A stretch of DNA of 64,000 nucleotides from Herbiconiux sp. L3-i23 (GTDB taxonomy: Bacteria > Actinomycetota > Actinomycetes > Actinomycetales > Microbacteriaceae): positions 248,001-312,000 of the forward strand of contig NZ_AP025737.1 of assembly GCF_023734115.1 (NCBI RefSeq), written 5' to 3'. This document shows, in pieces, positions 43,234 to 54,395 of this stretch. Within the stretch, counting starts at the first letter, position 1; each line of letters opens with the position of its first letter. The translations under genes and the position numbers were made by a program. The notes beneath the pieces were generated by a model. It was not told the origin of the DNA, did not search any database, and was given only the letters and a program-made list of their open reading frames with translations.

Positions 43234-43839
43234 GTGTACGAGGGAATCGTTCAGGAGCTCATCGACGAGCTCGGCAGGCTGCCGGGCATCGGTCCGAAAT
43301 CGGCGCAGCGCATCGCCTTCCACATCGTCCAGACCGAGACCTTCGACGTGCGGCGTCTCGGCGAGGTGCTGCTCGAGGTGCGCGAGAAGGTGCGATTCTG
43401 CGTCGAGTGCGGCAACGTCGCCGACCAGGAGCGCTGCAACATCTGCCGCGACCCGCGCCGCAACCGGGCCCTCATCTGCGTCGTCGAAGAGGCGAAGGAC
43501 GTCGTCGCCATCGAACGCACCCGCGAATTCCGCGGCCTCTACCACGTGCTCGGCGGCGCCATCAGCCCCATCGACGGCATCGGGCCCGAGCAGCTGCGCA
43601 TCCGGGAGCTGCTGCAGCGCCTCGCCGACGGCAGCGTCACCGAGGTCATCCTCGCCACCGACCCCAACCTGGAAGGCGAGGCGACCGCCACCTACCTCTC
43701 CCGCACCTTGCGCACCCTCGACGTCCCGGTCAGCCGCCTCGCGTCGGGCCTGCCCGTCGGCGGCGACCTCGAATACGCCGACGAGGTGACCCTCGGGCGC
43801 GCGTTCGAGGGCCGCCGACTCATGGACGAGTCGCGGTGA
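43234..43839 (+). CDS. recR: Recombination protein RecR
   Basis: A 201-residue recombination mediator acting with RecF and RecO at gapped DNA. It has the helix-hairpin-helix [18 protein letters not shown], a four-cysteine zinc finger (C56, C59, C68, C71) and a Toprim domain with CVVEEAKD and [15 protein letters not shown]. It starts at GTG immediately after dnaX, with which it forms an operon. Confidence 0.97.
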   Translation: MYEGIVQELIDELGRLPGIGPKSAQRIAFHIVQTETFDVRRLGEVLLEVREKVRFCVECGNVADQERCNICRDPRRNRALICVVEEAKDVVAIERTREFRGLYHVLGGAISPIDGIGPEQLRIRELLQRLADGSVTEVILATDPNLEGEATATYLSRTLRTLDVPVSRLASGLPVGGDLEYADEVTLGRAFEGRRLMDESR

Positions 43840-43894
43840 CCTCGCACAGTAGACTCGCCTCGGCCTGAACCCGGCCGGTCCCAGGAGTTACACA

Positions 43895-46303
<2,409 letters not shown>

Positions 46304-46333
46304 GTCTCGAAGGGTTCCAGGTCGCCGCCGACC

Positions 46334-46339
46334 TAAACT
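46334..46339 (+). promoter_or_regulatory. -10 element TAAACT for leaderless mqo
   Basis: TAAACT ends 6 bases before the ATG of mqo at 46346. Confidence 0.5.
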
Positions 46340-46345
46340 GAATCA

Positions 46346-47824
46346 ATGGCCTCCGCTACGCCCGTCGACGTCGTCCTCATCGGTGGGGGCATCATGAGCG
46401 CCACGCTCGGCACCCTCCTGCAGCGCCTCGAGCCGACCTGGTCGATCCGCGTCTACGAGCGCCTCAGCGAGGTCGCGGGGGAGAGCAGCAACCCCTGGAA
46501 CAACGCCGGCACCGGCCACGCGGCCTACTGCGAGCTCAACTACACGCCCGAGCGCGCCGACGGCACGATCGACATCACGAGCGCCGTCAAGGTGAACGAG
46601 CAGTTCCAGATCTCGCGGCAGTTCTGGGCCTCGCTCGTCGACGACGATCATCTCGGCAACCCGTCGCAGTTCATCAACCCGACGCCGCACATGACCTTCG
46701 TCCGCGGTGCCGAGAACGTCGCGTTCCTGCGCCGCCGCTTCGACGCGCTCCGCGCCCACCCGCTCTTCGCGAGCATGGAGTTCTCCGACGACCCCGCGAC
46801 CATCCACGAGTGGGCCCCGCTGCTGGTGCTCGACCGCGCGAAGGACGAGCCGATCGCGGCGACCCGCATCGACGAGGGCACCGACGTCGACTTCGGGGCG
46901 CTCACCCGCGAGATGATGTCGCGCCTCGAGAGCGCCGGCGCCGAGGTGATGCTCGACACCGAGGTCCGAGGCTTGAAGAAGTTGCCGAACGGCAACTGGC
47001 GGGTCTCGGTGCGCGAACTCATCGGCCGGACCCCCGCCGAGGTCGAGGCGCGCTTCGTCTTCGTCGGCGCCGGTGGATGGGCCCTGAAGCTGCTGCAGAA
47101 GTCCGGCATCCGCGAGGCCCGCGGGTACGGGGTCTTCCCGATCAGCGGACAGTTCCTCCGCACCGACGACCCCGCGGTCGTCGCACGACACCGGGCCAAG
47201 GTGTACGGCAAGGCATCGGTCGGTGCCCCGCCGATGTCGGTGCCTCACCTCGACACCCGCGTGGTCGACGGCGACGCCGCCCTGATGTTCGGCCCCTACG
47301 CGGGCTTCAGCCCGAAATTCTTGAAGAAGGGGTCGCTGCTCGACCTGTTCGGCTCCATCCGGCTGCACAACATCGTGCCGTTGCTCGCCGTCGCGAAGGA
47401 CAACTTCTCGCTGGTGCGCTACCTGATCGGGGAGCTGCTCGCGTCCCGGACGGCGAAGTTCCGCAGCCTGCGCGAGTTCTTCCCCGGCGCCGACCCGGCC
47501 GATTGGAGGCTCATCACCGCCGGCCAGCGTGCCCAGGTGATCAAGCCCGACAAGGCTAAGGGCGGCGTGCTCCAGTTCGGCACCGAGGTCATCGCGTCGG
47601 GCGACGGCACCATCGCAGGGCTCCTCGGCGCCTCGCCCGGTGCCTCCACGGCGGCACCCATCATGGTCGACCTGTTGAAGCGCTGCTTCCCCGACCGGTT
47701 CGCCGGATGGGAGCGCGGCATCCGCGACCTGATCCCCACCTACGGCACCCTGCTCTCCGACCACCCGAAGCTCGTCGACAGCGTCGAGCAGGAGACCTCG
47801 AGAGCGCTGCGCCTGCAAGGCTGA
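46346..47824 (+). CDS. mqo: Malate:quinone oxidoreductase
   Basis: A 492-residue FAD enzyme of the citric acid cycle that oxidises malate and feeds electrons to the quinone pool at the membrane. The N-terminal FAD motif is VVLIGGGIMSATLG, followed by the family segment SNPWNNAGTGHAAYCELNYTP; FVFVGAGGWAL and a C-terminal GAPGAST-like region (LGASPGASTAAPI) are also present. Length is standard for the family. Apparently a single leaderless gene, separate from asd. Confidence 0.96.
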   Translation: MASATPVDVVLIGGGIMSATLGTLLQRLEPTWSIRVYERLSEVAGESSNPWNNAGTGHAAYCELNYTPERADGTIDITSAVKVNEQFQISRQFWASLVDDDHLGNPSQFINPTPHMTFVRGAENVAFLRRRFDALRAHPLFASMEFSDDPATIHEWAPLLVLDRAKDEPIAATRIDEGTDVDFGALTREMMSRLESAGAEVMLDTEVRGLKKLPNGNWRVSVRELIGRTPAEVEARFVFVGAGGWALKLLQKSGIREARGYGVFPISGQFLRTDDPAVVARHRAKVYGKASVGAPPMSVPHLDTRVVDGDAALMFGPYAGFSPKFLKKGSLLDLFGSIRLHNIVPLLAVAKDNFSLVRYLIGELLASRTAKFRSLREFFPGADPADWRLITAGQRAQVIKPDKAKGGVLQFGTEVIASGDGTIAGLLGASPGASTAAPIMVDLLKRCFPDRFAGWERGIRDLIPTYGTLLSDHPKLVDSVEQETSRALRLQG

Positions 47825-47844
47825 CCACCACGCTTGCGAGACAT

Positions 47845-47860
47845 TCGAACATGTGTTCGA
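47845..47860. promoter_or_regulatory. LexA (SOS) box
   Basis: TCGAACATGTGTTCGA is a perfect palindrome matching the Gram-positive/actinobacterial SOS box (CGAAC-N4-GTTCG). It lies 9 bases before the ATG of the radical SAM gene, so LexA would block its transcription until DNA damage. Confidence 0.85.
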
Positions 47861-47868
47861 CTGTGCGC

Positions 47869-48897
47869 ATGCGTTGGGCGGCTCAGGAACTCACCACCTC
47901 ATCGCCCGGAACCCTGCCGGGCCTCGCGCGGCTGAGCGGATTCGTCCGCTCGGTGCGTACTCCCGAGTTCGCGGGCGTCACCTTCCACGAGGTGATGGCG
48001 AAATCCGCGCTCAACAAGGTGCCTGGGGGCAGCTACGGGTTCGGCTGGACGATCAATCCGTATCGGGGATGCACTCACGCCTGCGTCTACTGCTTCGCGC
48101 GTCCGACCCACAACTACCTCGAACTCGATGACGGCGATGATTTCGACCGGCAGATCATCGTCAAGGTGAACGTCGGCGACGTGCTCCGTCGTGAGCTCGC
48201 GAAGACCTCGTGGCAGCGCGACCCCGTGGCGCTCGGCACGAACACCGACCCCTACCAGCGCGCCGAGGGGAGATACCGCCTGATGCCCGAGATCGTGACC
48301 GCGTTGGCCGACTCCGGCACGCCGCTGTCGATCCTCACGAAGGGGACACTGCTGCGGCGAGACCTCGACCTTCTGGCGGAGCTGTCGAAGCGCGTGCCCG
48401 TCGACATCGCCATGTCGATCGCGGTCTACGACGACGAGTTGCAGCAGTCGGTGGAGCCGGGCACCCCCACGACCGCGGCGCGCCTGGCGACGGTCGCGGC
48501 GGTCCGAGAGCATGGCCTGCGGTGCAGCGTCTTCATGATGCCGGTGCTGCCGTACCTGACCGACACGAAGCGCCACCTGGACACGGCGCTGCGCGCCGTC
48601 GCCGATGCGGGGGCGACGTCGGTACTGCACTCGACCCTCTATCTGAAGCCCGGCACACGGGAGTGGTTCTTCGCCTGGTTGGAGCGGGTGCATCCCGACC
48701 TGGTTCCCCGCTACCGATCGCTGTACGCGCAGGGGGCGAACGCGCCGAAGGAGTATCGAGCGTGGCTCGGTGAGCGCTTCGAGCAGGCGCGGCGGCGGCA
48801 CGGTATGAAGACCGGTCGCGCCGACCCTGCGACCGGCGTGATGTTCTCGCGGGCGCAGCGCCGCGCGGCGCCCGCGCCGACGCCCACCCTCTTCTGA
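47869..48897 (+). CDS. Radical SAM protein, Rv2578c family, SOS-regulated
   Basis: A 342-residue radical SAM protein. The iron-sulfur motif is present as NPYRGCTHACVYCFAR (CxxxCxYC), followed by a TIM-barrel-like body and the C-terminal GMKTGRADPATGVMF. It resembles spore photoproduct lyase-like proteins and Mycobacterium tuberculosis Rv2578c. An in-frame ATG at 47851 lies inside the LexA box, so the ATG at 47869 (MRWAAQEL) is preferred. Its position under an SOS box suggests a DNA-damage role, and Rv2578c is, to my recollection, also in the LexA regulon. The reaction is not known. Confidence 0.9.
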   Translation: MRWAAQELTTSSPGTLPGLARLSGFVRSVRTPEFAGVTFHEVMAKSALNKVPGGSYGFGWTINPYRGCTHACVYCFARPTHNYLELDDGDDFDRQIIVKVNVGDVLRRELAKTSWQRDPVALGTNTDPYQRAEGRYRLMPEIVTALADSGTPLSILTKGTLLRRDLDLLAELSKRVPVDIAMSIAVYDDELQQSVEPGTPTTAARLATVAAVREHGLRCSVFMMPVLPYLTDTKRHLDTALRAVADAGATSVLHSTLYLKPGTREWFFAWLERVHPDLVPRYRSLYAQGANAPKEYRAWLGERFEQARRRHGMKTGRADPATGVMFSRAQRRAAPAPTPTLF

Positions 48898-49022
48898 GTC
48901 CGCCGTGCCCAGGTCGGCCGCTCCCGACCGCCGTCCGGTCGGGGCGATCTCGCCGTCCTCCCAGCGGGTGAGACGAGGATGTCTCGGGACCTCGCGCCCC
49001 CGAGTGGTACATGGCCCCAACA

Positions 49023-49058
49023 TTCGGGGTACAAAAGGGGGCGTCTCGCTGTAATAAT
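49023..49058 (+). promoter_or_regulatory. Promoter region of the two-component operon with an inverted repeat
   Basis: AATAAT (49053-49058) is a good -10 but no -35 hexamer is visible. In its place lies CCCC-aacattc-GGGG with the motif TTCGGGGTACA (49023-49033), which also occurs at 60302-60312. Activator-dependent initiation is plausible. The rest of the 232-base gap shows only GC-rich sequence. Confidence 0.35.
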
Positions 49059-49129
49059 CGACTGCGGCGGCACCCCGCCGCCTCAGGACCCTCCCCGCCC
49101 GGGGAATGCCGCCCGAACAGGAGTGAAGC

Positions 49130-50383
49130 GTGTCGCTCGGCTTGCCAGGACACCTCGCCACCGACGTGGTCAGCAGCGGGATCGGCCGTGGCGCACGCGT
49201 GGTCGGGGGCGTCGCTCTCGCCGTCGCGGTCGCGGTCTACCTCGTCCTCTGCGCCCAGTTCTTCATCCCGGGAACTCTCGTCGTGCCCGTCGTCATCGGC
49301 GCTCTCGCGCTCGTGCTCACCGTGCTCGACCGGCGCGGTGGCCTCTCGGTGGCCATCATCTATCTGCTCTCGGGCGCGTCGGGTCTCGTCGTCATCGCGA
49401 CGGCCCTCGCCGGTCTGCCGTCCGAACTCGCGCCCGCATCGCGCTACCTGATCACCGTCGTGTGGATCGCCCTCGTCATGGTGGGCGGCACCGGCGGGCG
49501 CTCCGGCCGAGGGATCGTGCTGTCGGTGGCGGGGTACGTCGCGGGTCTCGCCGGCGTGCTCGCCGGAGCGGCTCTCACGGGTACAGCACCGCCTCTCGAC
49601 CCGACCGTCGCGCTGAGCGCCGCGCTCGTCGTCATCATCTACGCGATGACGGGACGATCGGCGCGAACCGCCCGTCAGGCTCAGCCGCGCATCCACCGCG
49701 CGGCGCGCGACGAGAAGCTCGCGGAGGTCCGCTCGGATGTCGAAGCGCGGGCCGCTGCGCTGCTGCACGACACCGTGCTCGGCTCGCTCGCGGCGGTCGC
49801 CACCAGCCGGACCGGTGAGCTCTCGCAGCGGCTGCGCACCGTCATCGAAGCGGACCTCGACGCCATCGTGGGTCAGGACTGGTCCGAGCAGCCGGAGCGG
49901 CGGGGCGGTCACGACGAGGCGGGCCCGATCGGAGTCGAGATCGGGCAGGCCGTGTCGCAGGGCCTCGCCATCGAGGTGACCGGCGACCTCGGTCAGCTCC
50001 GACGGCTCGATCCCGCGGTCGCGGAGACCGTGGGTCTCGCGCTCCGGCAGCTGCTCGTGAACGTGCGTCTGCATTCCGGCGCGCCGGGGGCCGAGGTCGT
50101 CGTGTTCGGCGAGGACGGCACGGTGTCGGTGATGGTCATCGACGCAGGCCGCGGGTTCGACCCCGACGCCGTGGCGGGCGACCGGCTCGGGTTGCGCAAC
50201 TCGGTGTTCCGTCGACTCGAGATGGTGGGCGGCACGGTGAAGATCTGGTCGGCTCCCGGGCGCGGCACCTCGGTGCTCCTCACCGTCGCGTCGCCGTCGA
50301 CCGCGTCGTCGTCCGCCTCGTCGTCCGAATCGACCTCATCCGCATCGACCGAGTTGGAGCGGGTCGTGGAGGAATCGCGGTGA
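49130..50383 (+). CDS. Membrane sensor histidine kinase, NarL-partner type
   Basis: A 417-residue membrane protein with about five to six helices (about 25-172), then a linker and a dimerisation region with H213 in LLHDTVLGSL, the HisKA_3-like phosphorylation site. The ATPase domain has N311 in LLVNVRLHS and the G-box DAGRGFDPD (from 338), then RLGLRNSV and GRGTSVLL. The tail is a Ser/Thr-rich run. GTG start with AGGAG nine bases upstream. It overlaps the next gene (GTGA). It should phosphorylate the LuxR-type regulator encoded two genes on. Signal unknown. Confidence 0.88.
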   Translation: MSLGLPGHLATDVVSSGIGRGARVVGGVALAVAVAVYLVLCAQFFIPGTLVVPVVIGALALVLTVLDRRGGLSVAIIYLLSGASGLVVIATALAGLPSELAPASRYLITVVWIALVMVGGTGGRSGRGIVLSVAGYVAGLAGVLAGAALTGTAPPLDPTVALSAALVVIIYAMTGRSARTARQAQPRIHRAARDEKLAEVRSDVEARAAALLHDTVLGSLAAVATSRTGELSQRLRTVIEADLDAIVGQDWSEQPERRGGHDEAGPIGVEIGQAVSQGLAIEVTGDLGQLRRLDPAVAETVGLALRQLLVNVRLHSGAPGAEVVVFGEDGTVSVMVIDAGRGFDPDAVAGDRLGLRNSVFRRLEMVGGTVKIWSAPGRGTSVLLTVASPSTASSSASSSESTSSASTELERVVEESR

Positions 50384-51528
50384 ACGGAACGCGCACCCTG
50401 CAACGGGCGGATCCGCTCGGCGCGCTCGCCGGACGCCAGCTCATCCTCGCGGCCGCGGTGGCCGTCGCGGGGTTCGCGATCGTGCTGACCATCGCGTCGG
50501 GCGAGAGGATCGTCAACTGGCCGCTCGCCGTCGTCGCGGTGATGCTCGCGGGCGTCGCCGCCTGCTATCTCGTCGTGCTCACCCATCCCCGCTTCGGGGC
50601 TCTCGGGCGCACCGTCACCGTCGCTGTCCTGCTCTTCGGCATGGCCGCGCACCTCGTCGAGGTGGTCTCGGTCTGGGGCAGCGCTCCCGGCGTCACCATG
50701 TGGGGGCCGTACACCTCGGCCCTCCTGCTCCTCGCCCTCGTCCCCTACCGCCCCATCGCCGAGATCGTCGTCGGCACCGTCGTCGTCGCGATCTGGGTCG
50801 TCGCCCTCACGGCCATCCAGGAGACGGTCTCGGAGACCCCGGTCGTCCCGGGGCTGCCGACGCTGATCGCCGTCACCCCCGTCCTCGCACTGCCGGCGGG
50901 CGGGGCCGCGTTCGTGCACCGCGTGTTGGGGTTCCTCGATCGCTGGCGGGCCGGAGCGCTCGCCGCGTCCGAGGCCGAGGCTCGGCGGCAGGAGACCGCC
51001 ATCACGCGCGCGGTGCAGCAGACCCGCGTCAGCATCCTCAACCGCGACGTGGTGCCGTTCTACAGCGGACTCGTCGAACGCGGCGCGATCGCCGACGACG
51101 ACATCGCGCGTGCCGGCCGGCTCGCCGGGTCGCTGAGGGCCGTGATGCTCGCCGACACGGAGCGGTCGTGGCTCGACGAGCTGATCACCCCCCAGCGGTT
51201 CGCCGACGGAGCCGTCGTGCCCAGCCGCGTCGACGACCGGGACGGCCTGGCGGGCGCCATGGACCTCGACCAGAGGACCGCGTTGAGGGCGCTGATCGGC
51301 GCCGTCCGAGACCTCCCGGGCGGGCGAACCGAGACCATCCGGGTCGTCATCGACGAGGCCGGGGGAGTGTGCGAGACCGTCCTGGTCGGCGCCCTGCGCG
51401 GGGCATCGTCGCGCGACGCTCGGCTCCTGCGTCCCTACCTCGCGGTGATGGCCGCCGTGTTCGCCGACTTCAGCTACGACTTCCGAGATGACGAGATGAC
51501 TGTGAGATTCTGCTATGACAGGCCGTGA
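50380..51528 (+). CDS. Membrane protein, degenerate kinase-like partner of the two-component system
   Basis: A 382-residue protein with about six membrane helices (residues 20-180) and a cytoplasmic part. The segment after the membrane (ARRQETAITRAVQQTRVSIL) resembles the dimerisation helix of kinases, but I see no phosphorylatable HD motif and no N- or G-boxes. It may be an inactive kinase homologue that dimerises with the neighbouring sensor. GTG start overlaps the sensor stop; its own end overlaps the regulator gene by 14 bases. Role inferred from coupling only. Confidence 0.75.
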   Translation: MNGTRTLQRADPLGALAGRQLILAAAVAVAGFAIVLTIASGERIVNWPLAVVAVMLAGVAACYLVVLTHPRFGALGRTVTVAVLLFGMAAHLVEVVSVWGSAPGVTMWGPYTSALLLLALVPYRPIAEIVVGTVVVAIWVVALTAIQETVSETPVVPGLPTLIAVTPVLALPAGGAAFVHRVLGFLDRWRAGALAASEAEARRQETAITRAVQQTRVSILNRDVVPFYSGLVERGAIADDDIARAGRLAGSLRAVMLADTERSWLDELITPQRFADGAVVPSRVDDRDGLAGAMDLDQRTALRALIGAVRDLPGGRTETIRVVIDEAGGVCETVLVGALRGASSRDARLLRPYLAVMAAVFADFSYDFRDDEMTVRFCYDRP

Positions 51529-52255
51529 GCACCCGACCGTGACCGGAAGCATCCCGACCCTCATCGGCGGCGCCAAGCCGGCATCCGCCGAGGCGGTGGG
51601 GGCGGCGGCGGATCGTCCCCGCATCCGCCTCGCCATCCTCGATGATCACGAGGTGCTGCTCGACAGCATCAGCAGCTGGATCACCGCGAACGCTCCCGAC
51701 TTCGACGTCGTGCTGAGCGCACGCACCTGGCTCGAGCTGGTGCACAGCGCCAACTTCCCGACCCAGCTCGTGTTCATCGACTTCCAGCTGAAGGAGCAGG
51801 TGTCGATCGAGGCGCGGGTGCGCACCTGCCGCGCGGCCGGGGCGAAGGTCATCGTGCTCAGCGGTCTCGAGACCGCCGAGGCCCGAGAGCGTGCACTCGC
51901 AGCGGGCGCCGCGGGCTTCGTGTCGAAGGCGCAGCCGCTGCGTGAAGTCATGGACCTCGCCCGCAGCGTCATGGGCGTCACCGCCGAGAGCGACCTGCAG
52001 CGGGACTGGCGTCCCCTCCCGGTCGGCGCGGCCTCCCCTCAGCGTCCGAAGCTCAGCGTCGGCGAGCAGGAGGCGCTGCGGCTCTACGTCGGCGGGCACT
52101 CGACCAATGAGGTGGCGGAGCTCATGAACGTGCGGTACGAGACCGCCAAGACGTACCTCCGCCGTGTGCGCGAGAAGTACGCTAGAGCGAACAGGCCGGC
52201 AAGTCGCAAGGCCGACTTGATCCGCCGAGCGGCCGAGGACGGCTACCTGCAGTAG
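51515..52255 (+). CDS. NarL/LuxR-family response regulator
   Basis: A 246-residue regulator. A 35-residue N-terminal extension precedes the receiver domain: acidic pair D43-D44, phosphoacceptor D89 in FIDFQ, S116 and K138 in FVSKAQ. The C-terminal helix-turn-helix (about 178-226: LSVGEQEALRLYVGGHSTNE, then YETAKTYLRRVREKY) binds DNA. It is the output of the operon with the sensor at 49130 and the kinase-like protein at 50380. ATG 51515 is used; a later in-frame start would remove only the unstructured extension. Confidence 0.9.
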   Translation: MTGREHPTVTGSIPTLIGGAKPASAEAVGAAADRPRIRLAILDDHEVLLDSISSWITANAPDFDVVLSARTWLELVHSANFPTQLVFIDFQLKEQVSIEARVRTCRAAGAKVIVLSGLETAEARERALAAGAAGFVSKAQPLREVMDLARSVMGVTAESDLQRDWRPLPVGAASPQRPKLSVGEQEALRLYVGGHSTNEVAELMNVRYETAKTYLRRVREKYARANRPASRKADLIRRAAEDGYLQ

Positions 52256-52293
52256 TCCGAACGCTCAGGGGGCGAGCAGGAGCGGAGGCTCGG

Positions 52294-52929
52294 GTGGCGA
52301 AGCTGTACTTCCGGTACGGGGCGATGAACAGCGGCAAGAGCACGGCGCTGCTGCAGGCCGCCTACAACTACGAGGAGCGCGGCCAGAAGGTCCTCCTCGC
52401 GAAGCCGAGCGTCGATGTGAAGGGCGACACGAGCATCGTGTCCCGACTCGGGGTCGAGCGCACGGTCGACTTCACCGTCTCCGCCGACGACGACATTGCC
52501 CTGGCGTTCGCCCGGGAACGCGACCGTGTCGTGCGCGAGACCGGTGATGCCGTCGCCTGCCTCCTCGTCGACGAGGCGCAGTTCCTCACCGAGACGCAGG
52601 TCGACGACCTGTTGCGCATCGCGATCGTCGACGATGTGCCCGTGCTCGCGTACGGCATCCGTACCGATTTCCAGACCGTCGCGTTCCCGGGCAGCAGGCG
52701 GCTGCTCGAGATCGCCCACACCCTCGAAGAGCTGAAGACGATCTGCCGGTGCGGGCGCAAGGCGCTCTTCAATGCTCGGCGGATCGGCGATCGCTTCGTC
52801 TTCGCCGGTGACCAGGTCGCCATCGACACGATCGAGGACACCACCTACGAGTCGCTCTGCGCCGCCTGCTACCTCGATGAGAGCGCGGGGCTCTTGAGCG
52901 GGCATCTCGAGCACCTGCACGCCCGCTGA
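52294..52929 (+). CDS. tdk: Thymidine kinase
   Basis: A 211-residue type II thymidine kinase of pyrimidine salvage. The P-loop is GAMNSGKST (K15), Walker B and lid VDEAQFL, and a zinc site is built by CRCGRKA and CAAC. GTG start with GGAGG upstream. Confidence 0.95.
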   Translation: MAKLYFRYGAMNSGKSTALLQAAYNYEERGQKVLLAKPSVDVKGDTSIVSRLGVERTVDFTVSADDDIALAFARERDRVVRETGDAVACLLVDEAQFLTETQVDDLLRIAIVDDVPVLAYGIRTDFQTVAFPGSRRLLEIAHTLEELKTICRCGRKALFNARRIGDRFVFAGDQVAIDTIEDTTYESLCAACYLDESAGLLSGHLEHLHAR

Positions 52930-52965
52930 GCCGCTCGAGCGGGCGCAGCGGTCAGAGCGCAGAGG

Positions 52966-53148
52966 TCACAGGGGCAGCAGCGTCGCGAGCAGCGCGGCCG
53001 AGAGGGCGGTCACCGCGGTGGCCGTCGCGGTCCACATCAGGGCGAGCTCGCGGGGGCGGTCGTCGGTGAGCGGGGGAACCAGGAACGAGTCGTCGGTGAA
53101 CGCGCGGCTGGCCGGAGTGGGGGCGGGTTCGCGTTCTTCGATCGACAT
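52966..53148 (-). CDS. Small single-helix membrane protein, unknown
   Basis: A 60-residue protein with an acidic, proline-rich N-terminal half (EEREPAPTPASRAFTDDS) and one C-terminal membrane helix (MWTATATAVTALSAALLATL). GGAGCC precedes the ATG at good spacing. I do not recognise a family. It is convergent with tdk. Confidence 0.55.
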   Translation of the reverse strand: MSIEEREPAPTPASRAFTDDSFLVPPLTDDRPRELALMWTATATAVTALSAALLATLLPL

Positions 53149-53277
53149 GACGGCTCCTTCAGTGGCGCCGTGGGTGGTGCGCCGGGTGAGTCAATCCTCG
53201 TCGATAGTTAGAGCGTCTAGCAATATCAGCCGCCCGTTGGTGGGCGATTCTCAGCTTGGCGATAGCCAGGAGAACGA

Positions 53278-53312
53278 CGAAGGGCCTCCGCCTGACGGCG
53301 AAGGCCCTTCGT
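53278..53312 (-). terminator. Terminator of tRNA-Pro
   Basis: AAGGGCCTCCGCC pairs with GGCGAAGGCCCTT (one mismatch) over TGAC, just after the tRNA on the minus strand. Confidence 0.6.
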
Positions 53313-53317
53313 ATTTG

Positions 53318-53391
<74 letters not shown>

Positions 53392-53471
53392 ATTGCACTC
53401 CACCCGGACCAGGTCCGAAGAAGAGCAGACTCGATTCTAGCGGATGTCGGAGCCTCTCACATCCGCGTCGG

Positions 53472-54395
53472 TCACTCCGACGCGGTGAGAGTCAGAAGAG
53501 TCGCCTCGGGCCGGCACGCGAAGCGCACCGGAGCGTAGATCGAGGTGCCGAGACCGGCGGACACGTGCAGCCACGCGACCCGGCGGGCATGCGCCCACAG
53601 GCTCAGCCCCTTGACCTGTTCACGCGGGATGTCGCAGTTGGTGACCAGTGCGCCGAACCCCGGAACGCAGACCTGACCGCCATGGGTGTGCCCCGCCAGG
53701 ATCAGGTCGGCGCCGTGGGTGACGAACGAATCGAGCACCCGCTGGTACGGCGCGTGGGTGACCGCCAGCACCAGGTCGGGACCCTCCGACTCGCGCTCGC
53801 GCAGGTCGTCCACCGCCGCGGAAACGACGTCGAGCCGGTCGAAATGCTTGTGCGCGTCGTCGGTGCCGAACAGCTCGATCCGCAGACCGCCGACCTCGAC
53901 ACGAGCGGCACGGTTGTCGAGATCGGCCCAGCCGAGCCCCTCCAGGTACCGTTCGAGACCCTCGCGGTCGAGGGGGACGAGCTTCGGCGGCTTCCGCACC
54001 GTGCGCGAGAAGTACAGGAACGGGTTCTTGAAGTGCGGGCCGAAGTAGTCGTTCGAACCCCAGACGAACGCGCCCGGTGTCCCGCGAAACACCTCAAGAG
54101 CCTGACGGATGCCCTCGATCCCACGGGCATGCCCCAGGTTGTCGCCGGTGTCGACCACGAAGTCGGGCCGGAGGTCGGCGAGCGATCGCACCCACTCCTG
54201 CTTGCGGCGCTGCCACGGAGCCATGTGCAGGTCCGAGAGGTGCAGGACCGTGATGGGGTCGGATCCGGCCGGCAGCACGGGCACGTCGACCCTGCGCAGC
54301 ACGTACGCGTTGCGCTCGATCAGGCTTCCCCATGCGAACGCCGCAGCGCCCGCTCCTGCGAGGACGGCCAGCGCCTTGGCGACACCCCGGATCAT
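53472..54395 (-). CDS. Membrane-anchored metallophosphoesterase
   Basis: A 307-residue calcineurin-like phosphoesterase with an N-terminal membrane anchor (AKALAVLAGAGAAAFAWGSL). The metal motifs are HLSDLHMA, VVDTGDNLG, a variant GSNDY in place of GNHD, VTHAP and AGHTHGGQV. It resembles YkuE-like enzymes and M. tuberculosis Rv3683. ATG 54395 is chosen since GGTGGAGG lies nine bases upstream and the start overlaps the PBP stop (ATGA); an ATG at 54404 would leave no spacing. Coupling to the PBP suggests a cell-envelope role. Substrate unknown. Confidence 0.88.
   Translation of the reverse strand: MIRGVAKALAVLAGAGAAAFAWGSLIERNAYVLRRVDVPVLPAGSDPITVLHLSDLHMAPWQRRKQEWVRSLADLRPDFVVDTGDNLGHARGIEGIRQALEVFRGTPGAFVWGSNDYFGPHFKNPFLYFSRTVRKPPKLVPLDREGLERYLEGLGWADLDNRAARVEVGGLRIELFGTDDAHKHFDRLDVVSAAVDDLRERESEGPDLVLAVTHAPYQRVLDSFVTHGADLILAGHTHGGQVCVPGFGALVTNCDIPREQVKGLSLWAHARRVAWLHVSAGLGTSIYAPVRFACRPEATLLTLTASE

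Noticed and set aside
47851-47868. ATG at 47851 as start of the radical SAM protein
   Set aside because: It lies within the LexA box; transcription probably starts too close to or after it, and ATG 47869 matches the family start MRWAAQ.
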